NCBI GenBank assembly: GCA_023393915.1
Contig: JAEXBS010000078.1
Span: 51,028-115,027, forward strand
Origin: Bacteroidota bacterium
GTDB taxonomy: Bacteria > Bacteroidota > Bacteroidia > Flavobacteriales > Weeksellaceae
Direction: 5' to 3'
Length of the DNA stretch: 64,000 bases
The notes under the pieces are model-generated. The model saw only the letters and a list, made by a program, of their open reading frames with translations. It was not told where the DNA came from and searched no databases. Positions 35,988 through 44,457 of the stretch are shown piece after piece (the first letter of the stretch is position 1; each line of letters starts with the position of its first letter). The translations under genes and the position numbers were made by a program.

Positions 35988-36916
35988 TGCGAGTACTACA
36001 GATTGACTCTAATCACCCCATTCTCAAGGAAACTTTGGAGCAGGCGGGCTTTAGTGTTGACGATGATTTCAGTTCGTCTTATCAAGAAGTCCTTGATAAG
36101 ATTGCTCGGTACGACGGACTCATTATAAGAAGTCGGCTACCTATTGATGCTCATTTTTTAGAAAAATCTTCTCATCTTAAGTTTATTGCTCGAGTTGGAG
36201 CAGGAATGGAGAATATAGATGTTGAAAAAGCACGGAGCCTTAATATTTCATTAATTAATTCTCCAGAAGGAAATCGCGATGCTGTTGCTGAGCATGTTGT
36301 AGGCATGCTATTGCTTTTAATGCACCGTCTTAAAATCGCCTCGATAGAAGTAGAAAATGGAGAATGGATTCGGGAAGGGAATAGAGGAGATGAACTACTA
36401 GGGAAATGTGTAGGTCTCATTGGCTATGGATTCATGGGCAAAGCAACAGCCAAACGACTCAGTGGTTTTGGTGTGAAGGTAATATTTCATGATTTGATTC
36501 CAGGTTTGTCCGATGAGTATGCTCAACAGGTCTCATTAGATGAATTATTCAGGCAAGCAGAGGTGATTAGTTTGCATGTTCCCTTGACAAAACTAACCCA
36601 TTACCTGGTTGATCAAAAGTTCATTGATGCAGTTGAAAATCCTTTTTATTTAGTTAATACAGCTAGGGGTCTAAACGTAAAAACGAAAGATTTAGTTGAG
36701 GGGCTTCGTTCGGGAAAAATCAAAGGTGCTGCATTAGATGTACTAGAGTACGAGAAGTCCTCTTTTGAGAACTTATCCAATAATAATGAAGATCTTCAAT
36801 TTTTAATTGATTCCGACCAAGTTATCCTCACTCCACATATAGCAGGATGGACGCTACAAAGCAAAATAAAGCTAGCCTCCGTTATCGCTTCAAAAATCAT
36901 CAAAGCTTTTTCTTAA
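35984..36916 (+). CDS. D-3-phosphoglycerate dehydrogenase-like oxidoreductase
   Basis: A 310-residue NAD-dependent 2-hydroxyacid dehydrogenase. The Rossmann motif is LIGYGFMGKATAKRL (about 141-155); catalytic residues are Arg in NTARGL (about 228), Glu in LDVLEYE and His in LTPHIAGWT (about 286). It lacks the C-terminal ACT domain of full-length SerA, so it may be a feedback-insensitive PGDH or act on another 2-hydroxyacid. The ATG at 35984 overlaps the thioesterase stop as ATGA; an earlier in-frame ATG at 35975 is less likely. Confidence 0.88.
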   Translation: MMRVLQIDSNHPILKETLEQAGFSVDDDFSSSYQEVLDKIARYDGLIIRSRLPIDAHFLEKSSHLKFIARVGAGMENIDVEKARSLNISLINSPEGNRDAVAEHVVGMLLLLMHRLKIASIEVENGEWIREGNRGDELLGKCVGLIGYGFMGKATAKRLSGFGVKVIFHDLIPGLSDEYAQQVSLDELFRQAEVISLHVPLTKLTHYLVDQKFIDAVENPFYLVNTARGLNVKTKDLVEGLRSGKIKGAALDVLEYEKSSFENLSNNNEDLQFLIDSDQVILTPHIAGWTLQSKIKLASVIASKIIKAFS

Positions 36917-36924
36917 CATTTTTT

Positions 36925-36938
36925 ATGACCTAGGTCAT
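36925..36938. promoter_or_regulatory. Perfect 14-bp palindrome, possible Crp/Fnr site
   Basis: ATGACCTAGGTCAT is a perfect palindrome whose half-sites ATGAC-N4-GTCAT have the spacing of Fnr boxes (TTGAT-N4-ATCAA). It lies 59 bp before the serine hydrolase start, within range for activation, and 9 bp after the dehydrogenase stop. Confidence 0.5.
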
Positions 36939-36996
36939 CTGTAAAATTTTATAAAATCTCTTACCTTGCAAGCTTATAGAAGAAAAGAGTGTTTTA

Positions 36997-38262
36997 ATGA
37001 AGTATTTACAAAGGGGAGGATTGTTGTTCCTTTTAAGTTTTGTTCTTTTTTCATGCGGGCAAAAGAGTAAAGAGTTAAATAGCAAAGAGACGACACGACT
37101 GCCCAATTTCGGAAGTGTAAAATTAGAAGAAGTTTTCAAAAATACAGACAACCGTATTGACGGAGAAGGTGAGCTGGAGCAATTGATTACTCAATACTAC
37201 GATAGGGTTTGGGAAAAAGGCGATTTATGGGGTGGTTTTCTTATAGCTAAAGGGGATAAAATCCTTTTTGAGCGCTATCGAGGTTACGCACAAGATAATG
37301 AAGAATCGAAAATTGATCCCGGTACTGCGTTACATGTAGCTTCAGTAAGTAAGTCATTAACAGCAATGACGACTCTAAAGTTAGTGGAAGCAGGTAAGCT
37401 TTCTTTAGATCAGGAAGTAGCATCCCTCTTTCCTAAATTTCCCTACCAGGGTATTACTGTTCGAATGCTGCTTAACCAACGAAGCGGACTTCCCAAATAC
37501 GAATACTTTATTGAACGAATTGATCAAAGTAGCCCCCAGCTTGCAAAGAAATTTTTAACCAATCAAGATGTGCTGGATTTATTAATAGATCATAAACCCG
37601 ATTTAGCGCGTAAGCCAGACACGGGTTTTATGTACTGCAATACCAACTATGCACTTTTAGCACTTATCATTGAAAAAGTAACCTCTACTCCATTTCCACA
37701 GGCGATGAAACAAATGGTTTTTACTCCCTTAGAAATGGAGGATAGTTATATTTTTCAGGAAAAGGATACGCTCAGCGCAGCAAAGTCGTTTTTCGCTCGT
37801 GGGCCGAGTGTTCATCCTTATGATCGATTGGACCTGATCTATGGAGATAAGAATCTTTATACGACACCTAGGGATTTATTTAATTTTTCTCGTGCAATGT
37901 ATAGTGAAGATTTCTTAAAAAAAGAATTAATGGAGCAAGTTTTTATTCCCTACAGTCAGGAGCGACCAGGAGTGAATAATTACGGTTTAGGTTTTAGGAT
38001 GAAAGTTTTTGATGAGAACAGTAAGTTAACCTACCACAACGGTTGGTGGCATGGGTCCAATTCCGTTTTTGCTCATCTGCTACAGAGTAAGGTCACTATC
38101 ATAGCTATAGGAAATAAATATTCACAGCGAGTTTATTCTGCCTTAGCGCTCTCTGCCTTGTTTGAGAATTTTCCTTACGAAAGAGAAAAGCTCAATAAAG
38201 AACTTGGGAGCAGTGCCGACTCACTACAAAAAACAGTGGAAGTGAGAGCAAGCGTGAAGTAA
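36997..38262 (+). CDS. Serine hydrolase, beta-lactamase/PBP4* family lipoprotein
   Basis: A 421-residue lipoprotein: the signal peptide ends at a lipobox LFSCG (Cys near residue 15). The class C beta-lactamase-like domain shows SxxK in VASVSKSLTAM (Ser near residue 124), YxN in YCNTNYALL (about 213), and HxG in HNGWWHG (about 348). It is likely an envelope D-Ala-D-Ala peptidase or esterase; resistance is not implied. A perfect palindrome sits upstream. Confidence 0.9.
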   Translation: MKYLQRGGLLFLLSFVLFSCGQKSKELNSKETTRLPNFGSVKLEEVFKNTDNRIDGEGELEQLITQYYDRVWEKGDLWGGFLIAKGDKILFERYRGYAQDNEESKIDPGTALHVASVSKSLTAMTTLKLVEAGKLSLDQEVASLFPKFPYQGITVRMLLNQRSGLPKYEYFIERIDQSSPQLAKKFLTNQDVLDLLIDHKPDLARKPDTGFMYCNTNYALLALIIEKVTSTPFPQAMKQMVFTPLEMEDSYIFQEKDTLSAAKSFFARGPSVHPYDRLDLIYGDKNLYTTPRDLFNFSRAMYSEDFLKKELMEQVFIPYSQERPGVNNYGLGFRMKVFDENSKLTYHNGWWHGSNSVFAHLLQSKVTIIAIGNKYSQRVYSALALSALFENFPYEREKLNKELGSSADSLQKTVEVRASVK

Positions 38263-38271
38263 AATAATCTT

Positions 38272-38279
38272 TAAATTTG
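38272..38279 (+). promoter_or_regulatory. Promoter -7 element
   Basis: TAAATTTG matches TAnnTTTG and lies 15 bp before the Ig-like lipoprotein start. No -33 TTG at the expected distance. Confidence 0.5.
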
Positions 38280-38294
38280 TGCAAATAAGGTTTT

Positions 38295-40046
38295 ATGAAA
38301 AGGATTGTATTACTCCTTGGGCTGTTTGTTCTCTTTTTGCATTCTTGTGCGCGTGTAGGTTCACCTCTAGGGGGGACGAAGGATACACTACCTCCCGTAT
38401 TCACAGGATCCAACTTGGATTCTACACGGGTGAATGTTCCAACGGATTTAAAAACACTCCGATTAGATTTTGATGAGTACATAACCTTAAAAAATGTACA
38501 GAGAGATCTTACGATTTCTCCTCCAATAGCCGTTAAGAAGATCCTGCCTTCTATGCTTGGAAACCGGTACATTTTAATTGAGTGGGAAGAGCCACTTCAA
38601 GACAATACAACCTACAGTTTTAATTTCGGAAATGCAATTCAAGATTTAAATGAAGGAAATGTTCTGAGTTATTTTAACTATGCTTTTTCAACAGGAGAAA
38701 AACTTGAAGAAACGTATATCAGTGGAGAGATCTTCAATGCAATGCAAAGAAGGTTAGATCCAGACGAAATTACAAGAAATGACAATAAAAATTATGTGGT
38801 TGGACTTTACCAAGAGAAGGATACGGTAAATTATAAAACCAAGCCTTATTATATGACCAAAGCAGACCCGGACGGTTATTTTGAACTGAATTATGTTACT
38901 CCAGGAAAATACCGGATCTTAGCTTTTGAAGACGAGAATCAAAACTCTGTATACGATGAGGGAAAAGAAAAGGTTGGCTTTTTAGAAGAGGTCATTGATC
39001 TGCAGGAAAGCATTTCTGGAATGCCCTTAGGTCTTTACCCTTCTGAGAAAAGTTTTCGGTATGTGGAGGCAAAAGAATCTGTGGGAGGTTTTCAAGTGCT
39101 TTTCGAAGGAAATCCTGAAAACGTTTCTATAGAGGTATTGGAAAATAAGATCAAAGAATACAAAGTCACTCACCGCGCTTATTCGGATACCGCCACGGTT
39201 TGGTTTAATGCGGCAAGCGAGAACATTGGAATTGATAAAAGTGAGAATGTAAAGTTTCGTTACACGACGAATGAGAAAACGGATGAAGCATCACTATTTT
39301 ATCGTCTAAGTTCCCCTAATGAGCTAACTTTAAGTAATGCGGTTGGGAATCTCATTAAACCAAATCGAAAGTTTGAGGTGATTTCCAATTATGAACTTCA
39401 AAATTTGGAAACCGCCCGGTGGAAACTCAGCTTGGATAGCTTGACTACAGTTCCCTTTACGGCTAAAATAGCAGACGATAATGCACGTAGGATAGTAATT
39501 GAAGCCGATTTTCAGTCCGGAAAGAAATACTCATTAGACATGGGGGCTTCTTCGGTTCAGTCCTTTTATGCTACCAACGAAAAGGCCTACCAGTTTAATT
39601 TTGAAGTAGATCGAGAGGAGAACTACGGTACTTTTGTTTTGGAGTTGAATCAGGCGCCTGAAGGTAAGTATTGGTTGCAGTTCTTGCGTAACAATGGTGA
39701 GTTAGAGTTCCAAGTGGAGTCGAATGAAAAGGTAAATCGTTTAGAATTTGTTAAGCCGGGTACCTACCAATTGAGGATGCTAGTAGATAAGGACGGTAAT
39801 GGAAGATGGGAAGCGGCCTCCTTATCTGAATTGAAATTAAGCGAGCCGGTCTACCTTTTCCCAAAAGTTATAGAAATTAGACCTCTATGGGAGAATCGAG
39901 AGTATTGGAATTGGAGTAACGGAACCACAGAGCTTCCTAAGCAAGTTGTGGAAGTTCAAGAAGATCCACTAAATGGGGAAACTCAAAGCGATACAAGTAG
40001 TGAGAAACCAGAGAGTATAATTGAGAATAATGCGGAAGAAGAATAA
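38295..40046 (+). CDS. Ig-like (Big_5) domain lipoprotein
   Basis: A 583-residue lipoprotein (signal peptide, lipobox LHSCA with Cys near residue 18). The mature N-terminus CARVGSPLGGTKDTLPPV is the typical entry to an SbsA-type Ig-like domain (about 30-130, with LRLDFDEYI and NTTYSFNFGNAI). Middle and C-terminal regions are beta-rich with a carboxypeptidase-like segment GYFELNYVTPGKYRILAFEDENQNSVYDEG. Bacteroidota carry one or two such envelope proteins near housekeeping genes; the function is unknown. The next gene starts immediately at the stop. Confidence 0.88.
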   Translation: MKRIVLLLGLFVLFLHSCARVGSPLGGTKDTLPPVFTGSNLDSTRVNVPTDLKTLRLDFDEYITLKNVQRDLTISPPIAVKKILPSMLGNRYILIEWEEPLQDNTTYSFNFGNAIQDLNEGNVLSYFNYAFSTGEKLEETYISGEIFNAMQRRLDPDEITRNDNKNYVVGLYQEKDTVNYKTKPYYMTKADPDGYFELNYVTPGKYRILAFEDENQNSVYDEGKEKVGFLEEVIDLQESISGMPLGLYPSEKSFRYVEAKESVGGFQVLFEGNPENVSIEVLENKIKEYKVTHRAYSDTATVWFNAASENIGIDKSENVKFRYTTNEKTDEASLFYRLSSPNELTLSNAVGNLIKPNRKFEVISNYELQNLETARWKLSLDSLTTVPFTAKIADDNARRIVIEADFQSGKKYSLDMGASSVQSFYATNEKAYQFNFEVDREENYGTFVLELNQAPEGKYWLQFLRNNGELEFQVESNEKVNRLEFVKPGTYQLRMLVDKDGNGRWEAASLSELKLSEPVYLFPKVIEIRPLWENREYWNWSNGTTELPKQVVEVQEDPLNGETQSDTSSEKPESIIENNAEEE

Positions 40047-40505
40047 ATGAAGAAGTTTTTAAAGTACTTGGCTTATTTTATTGTCTTTCTACTTTTGATC
40101 CAGTTCGTGCCAGTGGATAGAACTCATCCACCCATAAAAAAGGAAGAGAATTTTGTTGAGGTAGTTCGTACGCCCGCAAGAGAAAAAGATATTCTTAAGC
40201 AATCTTGTTACGATTGCCATTCGTTTGAAACAAGATACCCTAGAATCGCATACATTGCTCCTGTTTCTTGGTCTATTCAGCATAATATAAGTAAAGGGAG
40301 AGTCCATCTTAATTTTTCAAATTGGTCTTCCTTTAATAAGGATTTACGAACAAACATGCTTAAAAATGCAATTAGGGTTGTGCAAGAAGGGGAGATGCCC
40401 GTTCCTGGTTATACGGCTCAACATCCCAGGGCTCGACTTACTGAAAACCAGCGCGAGGGACTAGTAAATTACTTTAAGAGTGTTTTGGAGCAGGGCAACT
40501 ACTAG
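40047..40505 (+). CDS. Haem-binding domain protein
   Basis: A 152-residue protein with an N-terminal membrane anchor or signal (about 5-22) and one c-type haem motif CYDCH (about 52-56) within the Haem_bd family pattern, followed by YPRIAYIAPVSWSIQHNISKGR. It is probably a periplasmic monohaem cytochrome. It starts directly after the Ig-like lipoprotein stop and overlaps the convergent NUDIX gene by 4 bp. Confidence 0.88.
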   Translation: MKKFLKYLAYFIVFLLLIQFVPVDRTHPPIKKEENFVEVVRTPAREKDILKQSCYDCHSFETRYPRIAYIAPVSWSIQHNISKGRVHLNFSNWSSFNKDLRTNMLKNAIRVVQEGEMPVPGYTAQHPRARLTENQREGLVNYFKSVLEQGNY

Positions 40506-41023
40506 GAGCTTTTTTTCAGTCTTTTGAAAAATATTCTTTGCGATTCGAAAGCCAAATCTTCAACCGCTAATTCGTCCAATCCCAGCCAACAAACCTCTGC
40601 AATCTCTGTCTCCTGTAAACTTACTGTTGGATGATCTGAGAGTCGGTATTCCAAAAAAAGATCCAAAGTATTGTATAGTATTCCTTTATAAGGGTACTTG
40701 TTGGGTAAACTATCTTTTATAAGAAGTTTGTTAGGGTCTATAGTAACGGAAAGTTCTTCCATGATTTCCCTCTGAGCTGCCTCCCCCGCGCTTTCATTGG
40801 GATCCACAAATCCTCCTGGAAGATCGAGTAGGTTTTTACCGGGGTTCTTATTTCTGCGCGTAAAAAGAATTTTATCTTCTGACCAAAGTAATACTGCTAC
40901 AGCTGCTGCGCAGTTATGGTACAGAGTAAAGCCACACTCAGCGCATGTCCATTTTTTTTCTCCGTCCCAACTTAAGGTTGATTTGCCGCAATGGGAGCAA
41001 TAGTTCATCGAGGTTTCATGCAT
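40502..41023 (-). CDS. NUDIX hydrolase with zinc ribbon
   Basis: A 173-residue hydrolase. A zinc ribbon (CSHCG and CAECG, about 8-34) precedes a NUDIX domain with the box GGFVDPNESAGEAAQREIMEEL written here in two parts: GGFVDPNESAGE and AAQREIMEEL. It follows the GX5EX7REUXEEXGU pattern. Zinc-ribbon NUDIX enzymes include NADH pyrophosphatases, but the substrate is not certain here. It is the last gene of the minus-strand run with xerD. Confidence 0.9.
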   Translation of the reverse strand: MHETSMNYCSHCGKSTLSWDGEKKWTCAECGFTLYHNCAAAVAVLLWSEDKILFTRRNKNPGKNLLDLPGGFVDPNESAGEAAQREIMEELSVTIDPNKLLIKDSLPNKYPYKGILYNTLDLFLEYRLSDHPTVSLQETEIAEVCWLGLDELAVEDLAFESQRIFFKRLKKSS

Positions 41024-41024
41024 T

Positions 41025-41927
41025 TTATTCTTGGTTTCGGGGGTGGTAATTTAAAATAACATCGCGGAGTTCCTCCGTTTTAAGGTGGGTGTAGATTTCT
41101 GTAGTGGTGATGCTGGAATGCCCCAGCATCTCTTGAATAAACCTAAGGTCCGCTCCATTTTGTAAAAGATGGGTTGCAAAGGAATGTCTAAAGGTATGCG
41201 GAGAGATTGATTTTTTAATACCTGCTTTTTCGGCAAGATCTTTTATTATAAGAAAAACCATTGTTCTGGACATTTTCTGTCCTCTTGAATTGAGGAAAAG
41301 AGTGTCTTCATACTTTTTACCAATTTTGAATTCCGTCCTTACCTTTTTGATGTAATGTTGAAGCAGTGTTGCGGTGTACTGGGCAAGAGGAACCAATCTC
41401 GTTTTATCTCCTTTTCCATGAACAATTAGATATTCCTCTTTGAAGTTGATGCTTGAAATGTTCAGATCTAGGAGTTCGGAAACTCGCAGTCCACAGCCAT
41501 AAAGAACTTCAATAATGCAATAGTTTCTCTCACCTAAAAGAGTACTTCGATCCACTGTATCGATAAGCTTTTCGATGTCTTGTAAACTCAAAGTGTCGGG
41601 TAGATACACTCCAAGCTTTGGGGATTCTAATAAAGCAGAGGGATTGTCTTCACGGATTTGATCTTCTAGTAAAAATTTGAAAAAAGCTTTGATGGAAGAA
41701 ATCCAACGGGCCTGAGAACGCTCACTTAATTGCTCTTTTCCCAGTAAGTACAAAAATTCTTGCAGTTGAGTGAAGTTAATTTCTTCTGGGGTGACTTTTA
41801 GCCGACTGACAGAAAATTCGTGAAGTTTTTTTAGATCTCGCAGGTAGGCCTCTACCGTATTGTTAGAAAAATGACGTTCAAATCGTAAATATTGTTCAAA
41901 ATCATTTATTTTCTCTTCCCATCCCAT
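41025..41927 (-). CDS. Tyrosine recombinase XerD-like
   Basis: A 300-residue site-specific recombinase expected to resolve chromosome dimers at dif during division. The N-terminal SAM-like core-binding domain (about 5-90) precedes the catalytic domain with Arg in GCGLRVSELLDL (about 147), HTFRH (about 245-249) and the Tyr in TTTEIYTHL (about 280). Length and the single-copy chromosomal context fit XerD rather than an integrase. It lies 9 bp after the dCMP deaminase gene. Confidence 0.92.
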   Translation of the reverse strand: MGWEEKINDFEQYLRFERHFSNNTVEAYLRDLKKLHEFSVSRLKVTPEEINFTQLQEFLYLLGKEQLSERSQARWISSIKAFFKFLLEDQIREDNPSALLESPKLGVYLPDTLSLQDIEKLIDTVDRSTLLGERNYCIIEVLYGCGLRVSELLDLNISSINFKEEYLIVHGKGDKTRLVPLAQYTATLLQHYIKKVRTEFKIGKKYEDTLFLNSRGQKMSRTMVFLIIKDLAEKAGIKKSISPHTFRHSFATHLLQNGADLRFIQEMLGHSSITTTEIYTHLKTEELRDVILNYHPRNQE

Positions 41928-41936
41928 TTCTACCGA

Positions 41937-42377
41937 TTATAAAAGTTGGTCACGGGGAATTTGAAGGATTTCAACGCCATGACTTTTAAGAAAACTAAGT
42001 CCTTGATCATCAGAGTATGCATCGACGTAAACCAACCTTGAAATACCCGATTGTAAAATAAGTTTACTGCATTCTTTGCATGGGGAAAGCGTGATGTAAA
42101 GCGTCGCATCGTGAGCAGATTGAGTTGAGCGTGCTAGTTTTAAAATGGCATTAGCCTCTGCATGCAGTACATACCAATGAGTATTTCCATTCTCATCTTC
42201 ACATTGGTTTTCTGAGCCAGACGGAGTCCCATTGTAGCCGTCCGATATAATCATTCTATCTTTAACAATTAAGGCGCCCACTTGTTTTCTATTACAATAG
42301 GAAAGCTTTGCCCACTCTAGAGCCATTTTTAAATAAGCGATATCGAATTTATTCACTGTTGATTTTGTGCTTTCCAT
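41937..42377 (-). CDS. dCMP/cytidine deaminase family protein
   Basis: A 146-residue zinc enzyme that deaminates dCMP to dUMP for thymidylate synthesis. Zinc ligands are His in LHAEANAI (catalytic Glu follows) and the Cys pair in LSPCKECSKLI. The early segment GALIVKDRMIISDGYNGTPSG is typical of the ComEB/dCMP deaminase family. It shares one base with the enoyl-CoA hydratase stop, so the two are translationally coupled, followed by xerD. Confidence 0.93.
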   Translation of the reverse strand: MESTKSTVNKFDIAYLKMALEWAKLSYCNRKQVGALIVKDRMIISDGYNGTPSGSENQCEDENGNTHWYVLHAEANAILKLARSTQSAHDATLYITLSPCKECSKLILQSGISRLVYVDAYSDDQGLSFLKSHGVEILQIPRDQLL

Positions 42378-43147
42378 TAAAATTCAGGTTTTCTTTTTTC
42401 TAAGAAAGCTTGTACTCCTTCTTTCTTATCTTCGAGTTCAAAAAGTTCACCGAACTGCTCGATTTCATATTGGTAGCCTTCTGTAGTGTTTGAAAGATTT
42501 ATCGCTTGAATTGCCCGTTCTATTGCGAGTGGCGAATTCTTTGCAATTTTTTCTGCGAGCTTAGTGGCTTCTACTAGTAACTCACTGATAGGAAATACTT
42601 CATTTACTAATCCAATTTCTTTTGCTTTACTTGCGGGGATCATCGAGGCCGAAAAAATCATTTCATTTGCCCAGCCTTTACCCACCAGTTGAGCAAGTCT
42701 TTGAGTTCCTCCATATCCAGGGATAAGTCCAAGGGTCACTTCTGGAAGACCTAATTTGGCATTATCCGACGCGTAACGTATATGGCAAGCCAGAGCAAGC
42801 TCTAATCCTCCTCCTAGGGCAAAACCATTAATGGCTGCGATTACCGGCTTTTTTAATTTTTCAATTTTATTGAACAAGTTCTGTTGCCCCTCACGAGCTA
42901 ATGCTTGAGCTTCTTCTTTATTAAAGTCACTGAATTCTTTAATATCAGCACCTGCAACAAAAGACTTTTCTCCCTCTCCAGTCAAAAGAACGACTCTGCA
43001 TTCTTTGCTTTGCTCTAGTTCTTCCAAAGCATTTGATAGCTCAGAAATGGTTTGTTTGTTTAGAGCATTTAGACTTTCAGGACGAGAGATGGTAAGAATA
43101 GATATTCTGCCTTGGTTTTCAATGCGAATATTTTGGTATTGGCTCAT
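42377..43147 (-). CDS. Enoyl-CoA hydratase/isomerase
   Basis: A 256-residue crotonase-fold enzyme for beta-oxidation. The oxyanion-hole segments are FVAGADIKEF and NGFALGGGLELALACH; catalytic Glu residues lie in GLPEVTLGLIPGYGGTQRL. Start MSQYQNIRI at 43147 is preferred over an ATG eight codons upstream (43171), since family members begin at this point. It heads the minus-strand run with dCMP deaminase, xerD and NUDIX, divergent from oxyR. Confidence 0.92.
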   Translation of the reverse strand: MSQYQNIRIENQGRISILTISRPESLNALNKQTISELSNALEELEQSKECRVVLLTGEGEKSFVAGADIKEFSDFNKEEAQALAREGQQNLFNKIEKLKKPVIAAINGFALGGGLELALACHIRYASDNAKLGLPEVTLGLIPGYGGTQRLAQLVGKGWANEMIFSASMIPASKAKEIGLVNEVFPISELLVEATKLAEKIAKNSPLAIERAIQAINLSNTTEGYQYEIEQFGELFELEDKKEGVQAFLEKRKPEF

Positions 43148-43283
43148 GCTAATGTTTTTTAGAGGATGCAAATTAGCTAAATTTTCTCTAATGGTAATTG
43201 CGGCTCATTATTTCTTTAAAAAACCGATTTTTCATTGGAATCATCTACGGTCAGGTTCCAGGCAATGGGATTTTGCAACTCAC

Positions 43284-43313
43284 TTGAGAATAGGACAAAA
43301 ACTAGTATATTTG
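43284..43313 (+). promoter_or_regulatory. Promoter of oxyR
   Basis: TTG (43284-43286), 19-bp spacer, and TATATTTG (43306-43313) fit the full consensus; the ATG is 20 bp downstream. Confidence 0.75.
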
Positions 43314-43333
43314 TATAAGACAAAATTCTCCTT

Positions 43334-44281
43334 ATGAATATACAGCAGTTAGAGTACCTTATCGCAGTTGATAAATTTAAACATTTCGGTAAGGCAGCTC
43401 AAGCCTGTTTTATTACGCAACCTACTTTAAGCGCTATGATTCAGAAGTTCGAAGATGAACTGGATGTCAAAGTGTTTGATCGAACCACTCATCCAATTCG
43501 TACTACCGATGTGGGAGTTGAAATTATAAATCAAGCACGAAAAGTGATTGATGCAGTAAACGAACTCAGAGATAAAGCGGATCAGTTAAAGAATGTAATT
43601 GGAGGGAAAATTACTTTAGGAATTATTCCTACAGTCTCTTCTTTTATATTGCCTACAGAGATTTTTGATTTCTTAGGTCGTAACGGGAAGATTGAGATGA
43701 ATATAAAAGAGCTCACTACCGAGGGCATAATTAAGGGACTGAAAAGTGGAGAACTAGATGCGGGTATTATTTCTACACCGTATGAGGGGGCCTCAGAGTT
43801 TTATCAAGATTTCTTATTCAATGAGGAATTAATGATTTATTCGAGTGTTCTAGATGATGCAAAAGATTCCTATGTGGTGCCGGAAGAAATTGATGTAGAG
43901 AAGGTATGGTTACTCGAAGAAGGAAATTGTTTGCGTACTCAGTTTGAAAATATCTGTCAAATAAAAGAGAACTCTTTAAAACCAAAGAATTTAGAATTTT
44001 TGGCTTCAAGTATTCATACTTTAATCCAACTTGTAGACCGAGTAGGTGGAATCACCATAATTCCTGAGTTAGCGAAAAGCCAGCTTACAGAAGGGCAAAA
44101 GAAGAAAGTGAATCGTTTTCGTAAGCCCTATCCTTTTCGAGAAGTGAGCATCATTTATTACAAGCCCACTTATAAACAGCGAATTATTGACGAATTGATT
44201 GATTCCATTAGAGCCTCAGTAGCACATAAGCTAAGTTATAATCAATCTCCTGAAGATTTCATAGGTATTAAACCTCAGTAG
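43334..44281 (+). CDS. oxyR: LysR-family hydrogen peroxide regulator OxyR
   Basis: A 315-residue LysR-type activator. The N-terminal winged HTH (about 1-60) reads MNIQQLEYLIAVDKFKHFGKA. The sensor domain has the OxyR cysteine pair CLRTQFENIC (about residues 199 and 208), a C-X8-C spacing identical to E. coli OxyR, so peroxide sensing by disulfide formation is very likely. It is divergent from the enoyl-CoA hydratase gene, with a full promoter. Targets such as katG or ahpC are not in the window. Confidence 0.93.
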   Translation: MNIQQLEYLIAVDKFKHFGKAAQACFITQPTLSAMIQKFEDELDVKVFDRTTHPIRTTDVGVEIINQARKVIDAVNELRDKADQLKNVIGGKITLGIIPTVSSFILPTEIFDFLGRNGKIEMNIKELTTEGIIKGLKSGELDAGIISTPYEGASEFYQDFLFNEELMIYSSVLDDAKDSYVVPEEIDVEKVWLLEEGNCLRTQFENICQIKENSLKPKNLEFLASSIHTLIQLVDRVGGITIIPELAKSQLTEGQKKKVNRFRKPYPFREVSIIYYKPTYKQRIIDELIDSIRASVAHKLSYNQSPEDFIGIKPQ

Positions 44282-44301
44282 GACTTTTAGAGTTTCAAAG
44301 C

Positions 44302-44332
44302 TTTGCTGTTTAGATTATTGTCAGTAAATTTG
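44302..44332 (+). promoter_or_regulatory. Promoter of metK
   Basis: TTTG (44302-44305), 19-bp spacer, and TAAATTTG (44325-44332) fit the full consensus. Transcription should start near 44339, just before the SAM-II-like aptamer. Confidence 0.8.
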
Positions 44333-44345
44333 CAGAGAATTTTAA

Positions 44346-44394
44346 GAGGAAAAATTTGGGCTGATTGCAACCTCAATAAAAAATGCTAAAACAG
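44346..44394 (+). ncRNA. SAM-II-like riboswitch candidate before metK
   Basis: A compact H-type pseudoknot can be drawn that matches SAM-II part by part. P1 pairs GAGG (44346-44349) with CCTC (44371-44374). Loop 1 contains the U-rich ATTT (44354-44357). P2 pairs CTG (44361-44363) and TTGC (44365-44368) with GCTA (44385-44388) and CAG (44392-44394), keeping the UUGC/GCUA core with its U-U contact. Loop 3 carries AATAAA. It lies between a full promoter and metK, whose product makes SAM. P1 is short and I cannot run a covariance model. Confidence 0.7.
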
Positions 44395-44409
44395 ATTTTC
44401 TATTTTAGT
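44385..44409 (+). promoter_or_regulatory. Candidate expression-platform hairpin of the metK leader
   Basis: CTAAAA (44386-44391) can pair with TTTTAG (44403-44408), plus a G-U pair. This would consume the 3' strand of the aptamer pseudoknot, giving two mutually exclusive structures. It has no U-run, so any control would be at translation or stability. Confidence 0.4.
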
Positions 44410-44457
44410 TCTTGTAATCTTCCCTTCTTTTCGACGTATAACTTTTAACAAGTAACT

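Noticed and set aside
43230..43270. Inverted repeat ATTGGAA and TTCCAGGCAAT near oxyR
   Set aside because: The arms are imperfect and unevenly spaced; too weak to call an OxyR or other operator.
43005..43337. 110-residue plus-strand reading frame
   Set aside because: It is antisense to the enoyl-CoA hydratase gene and to the oxyR promoter region, with no homology-like motif.
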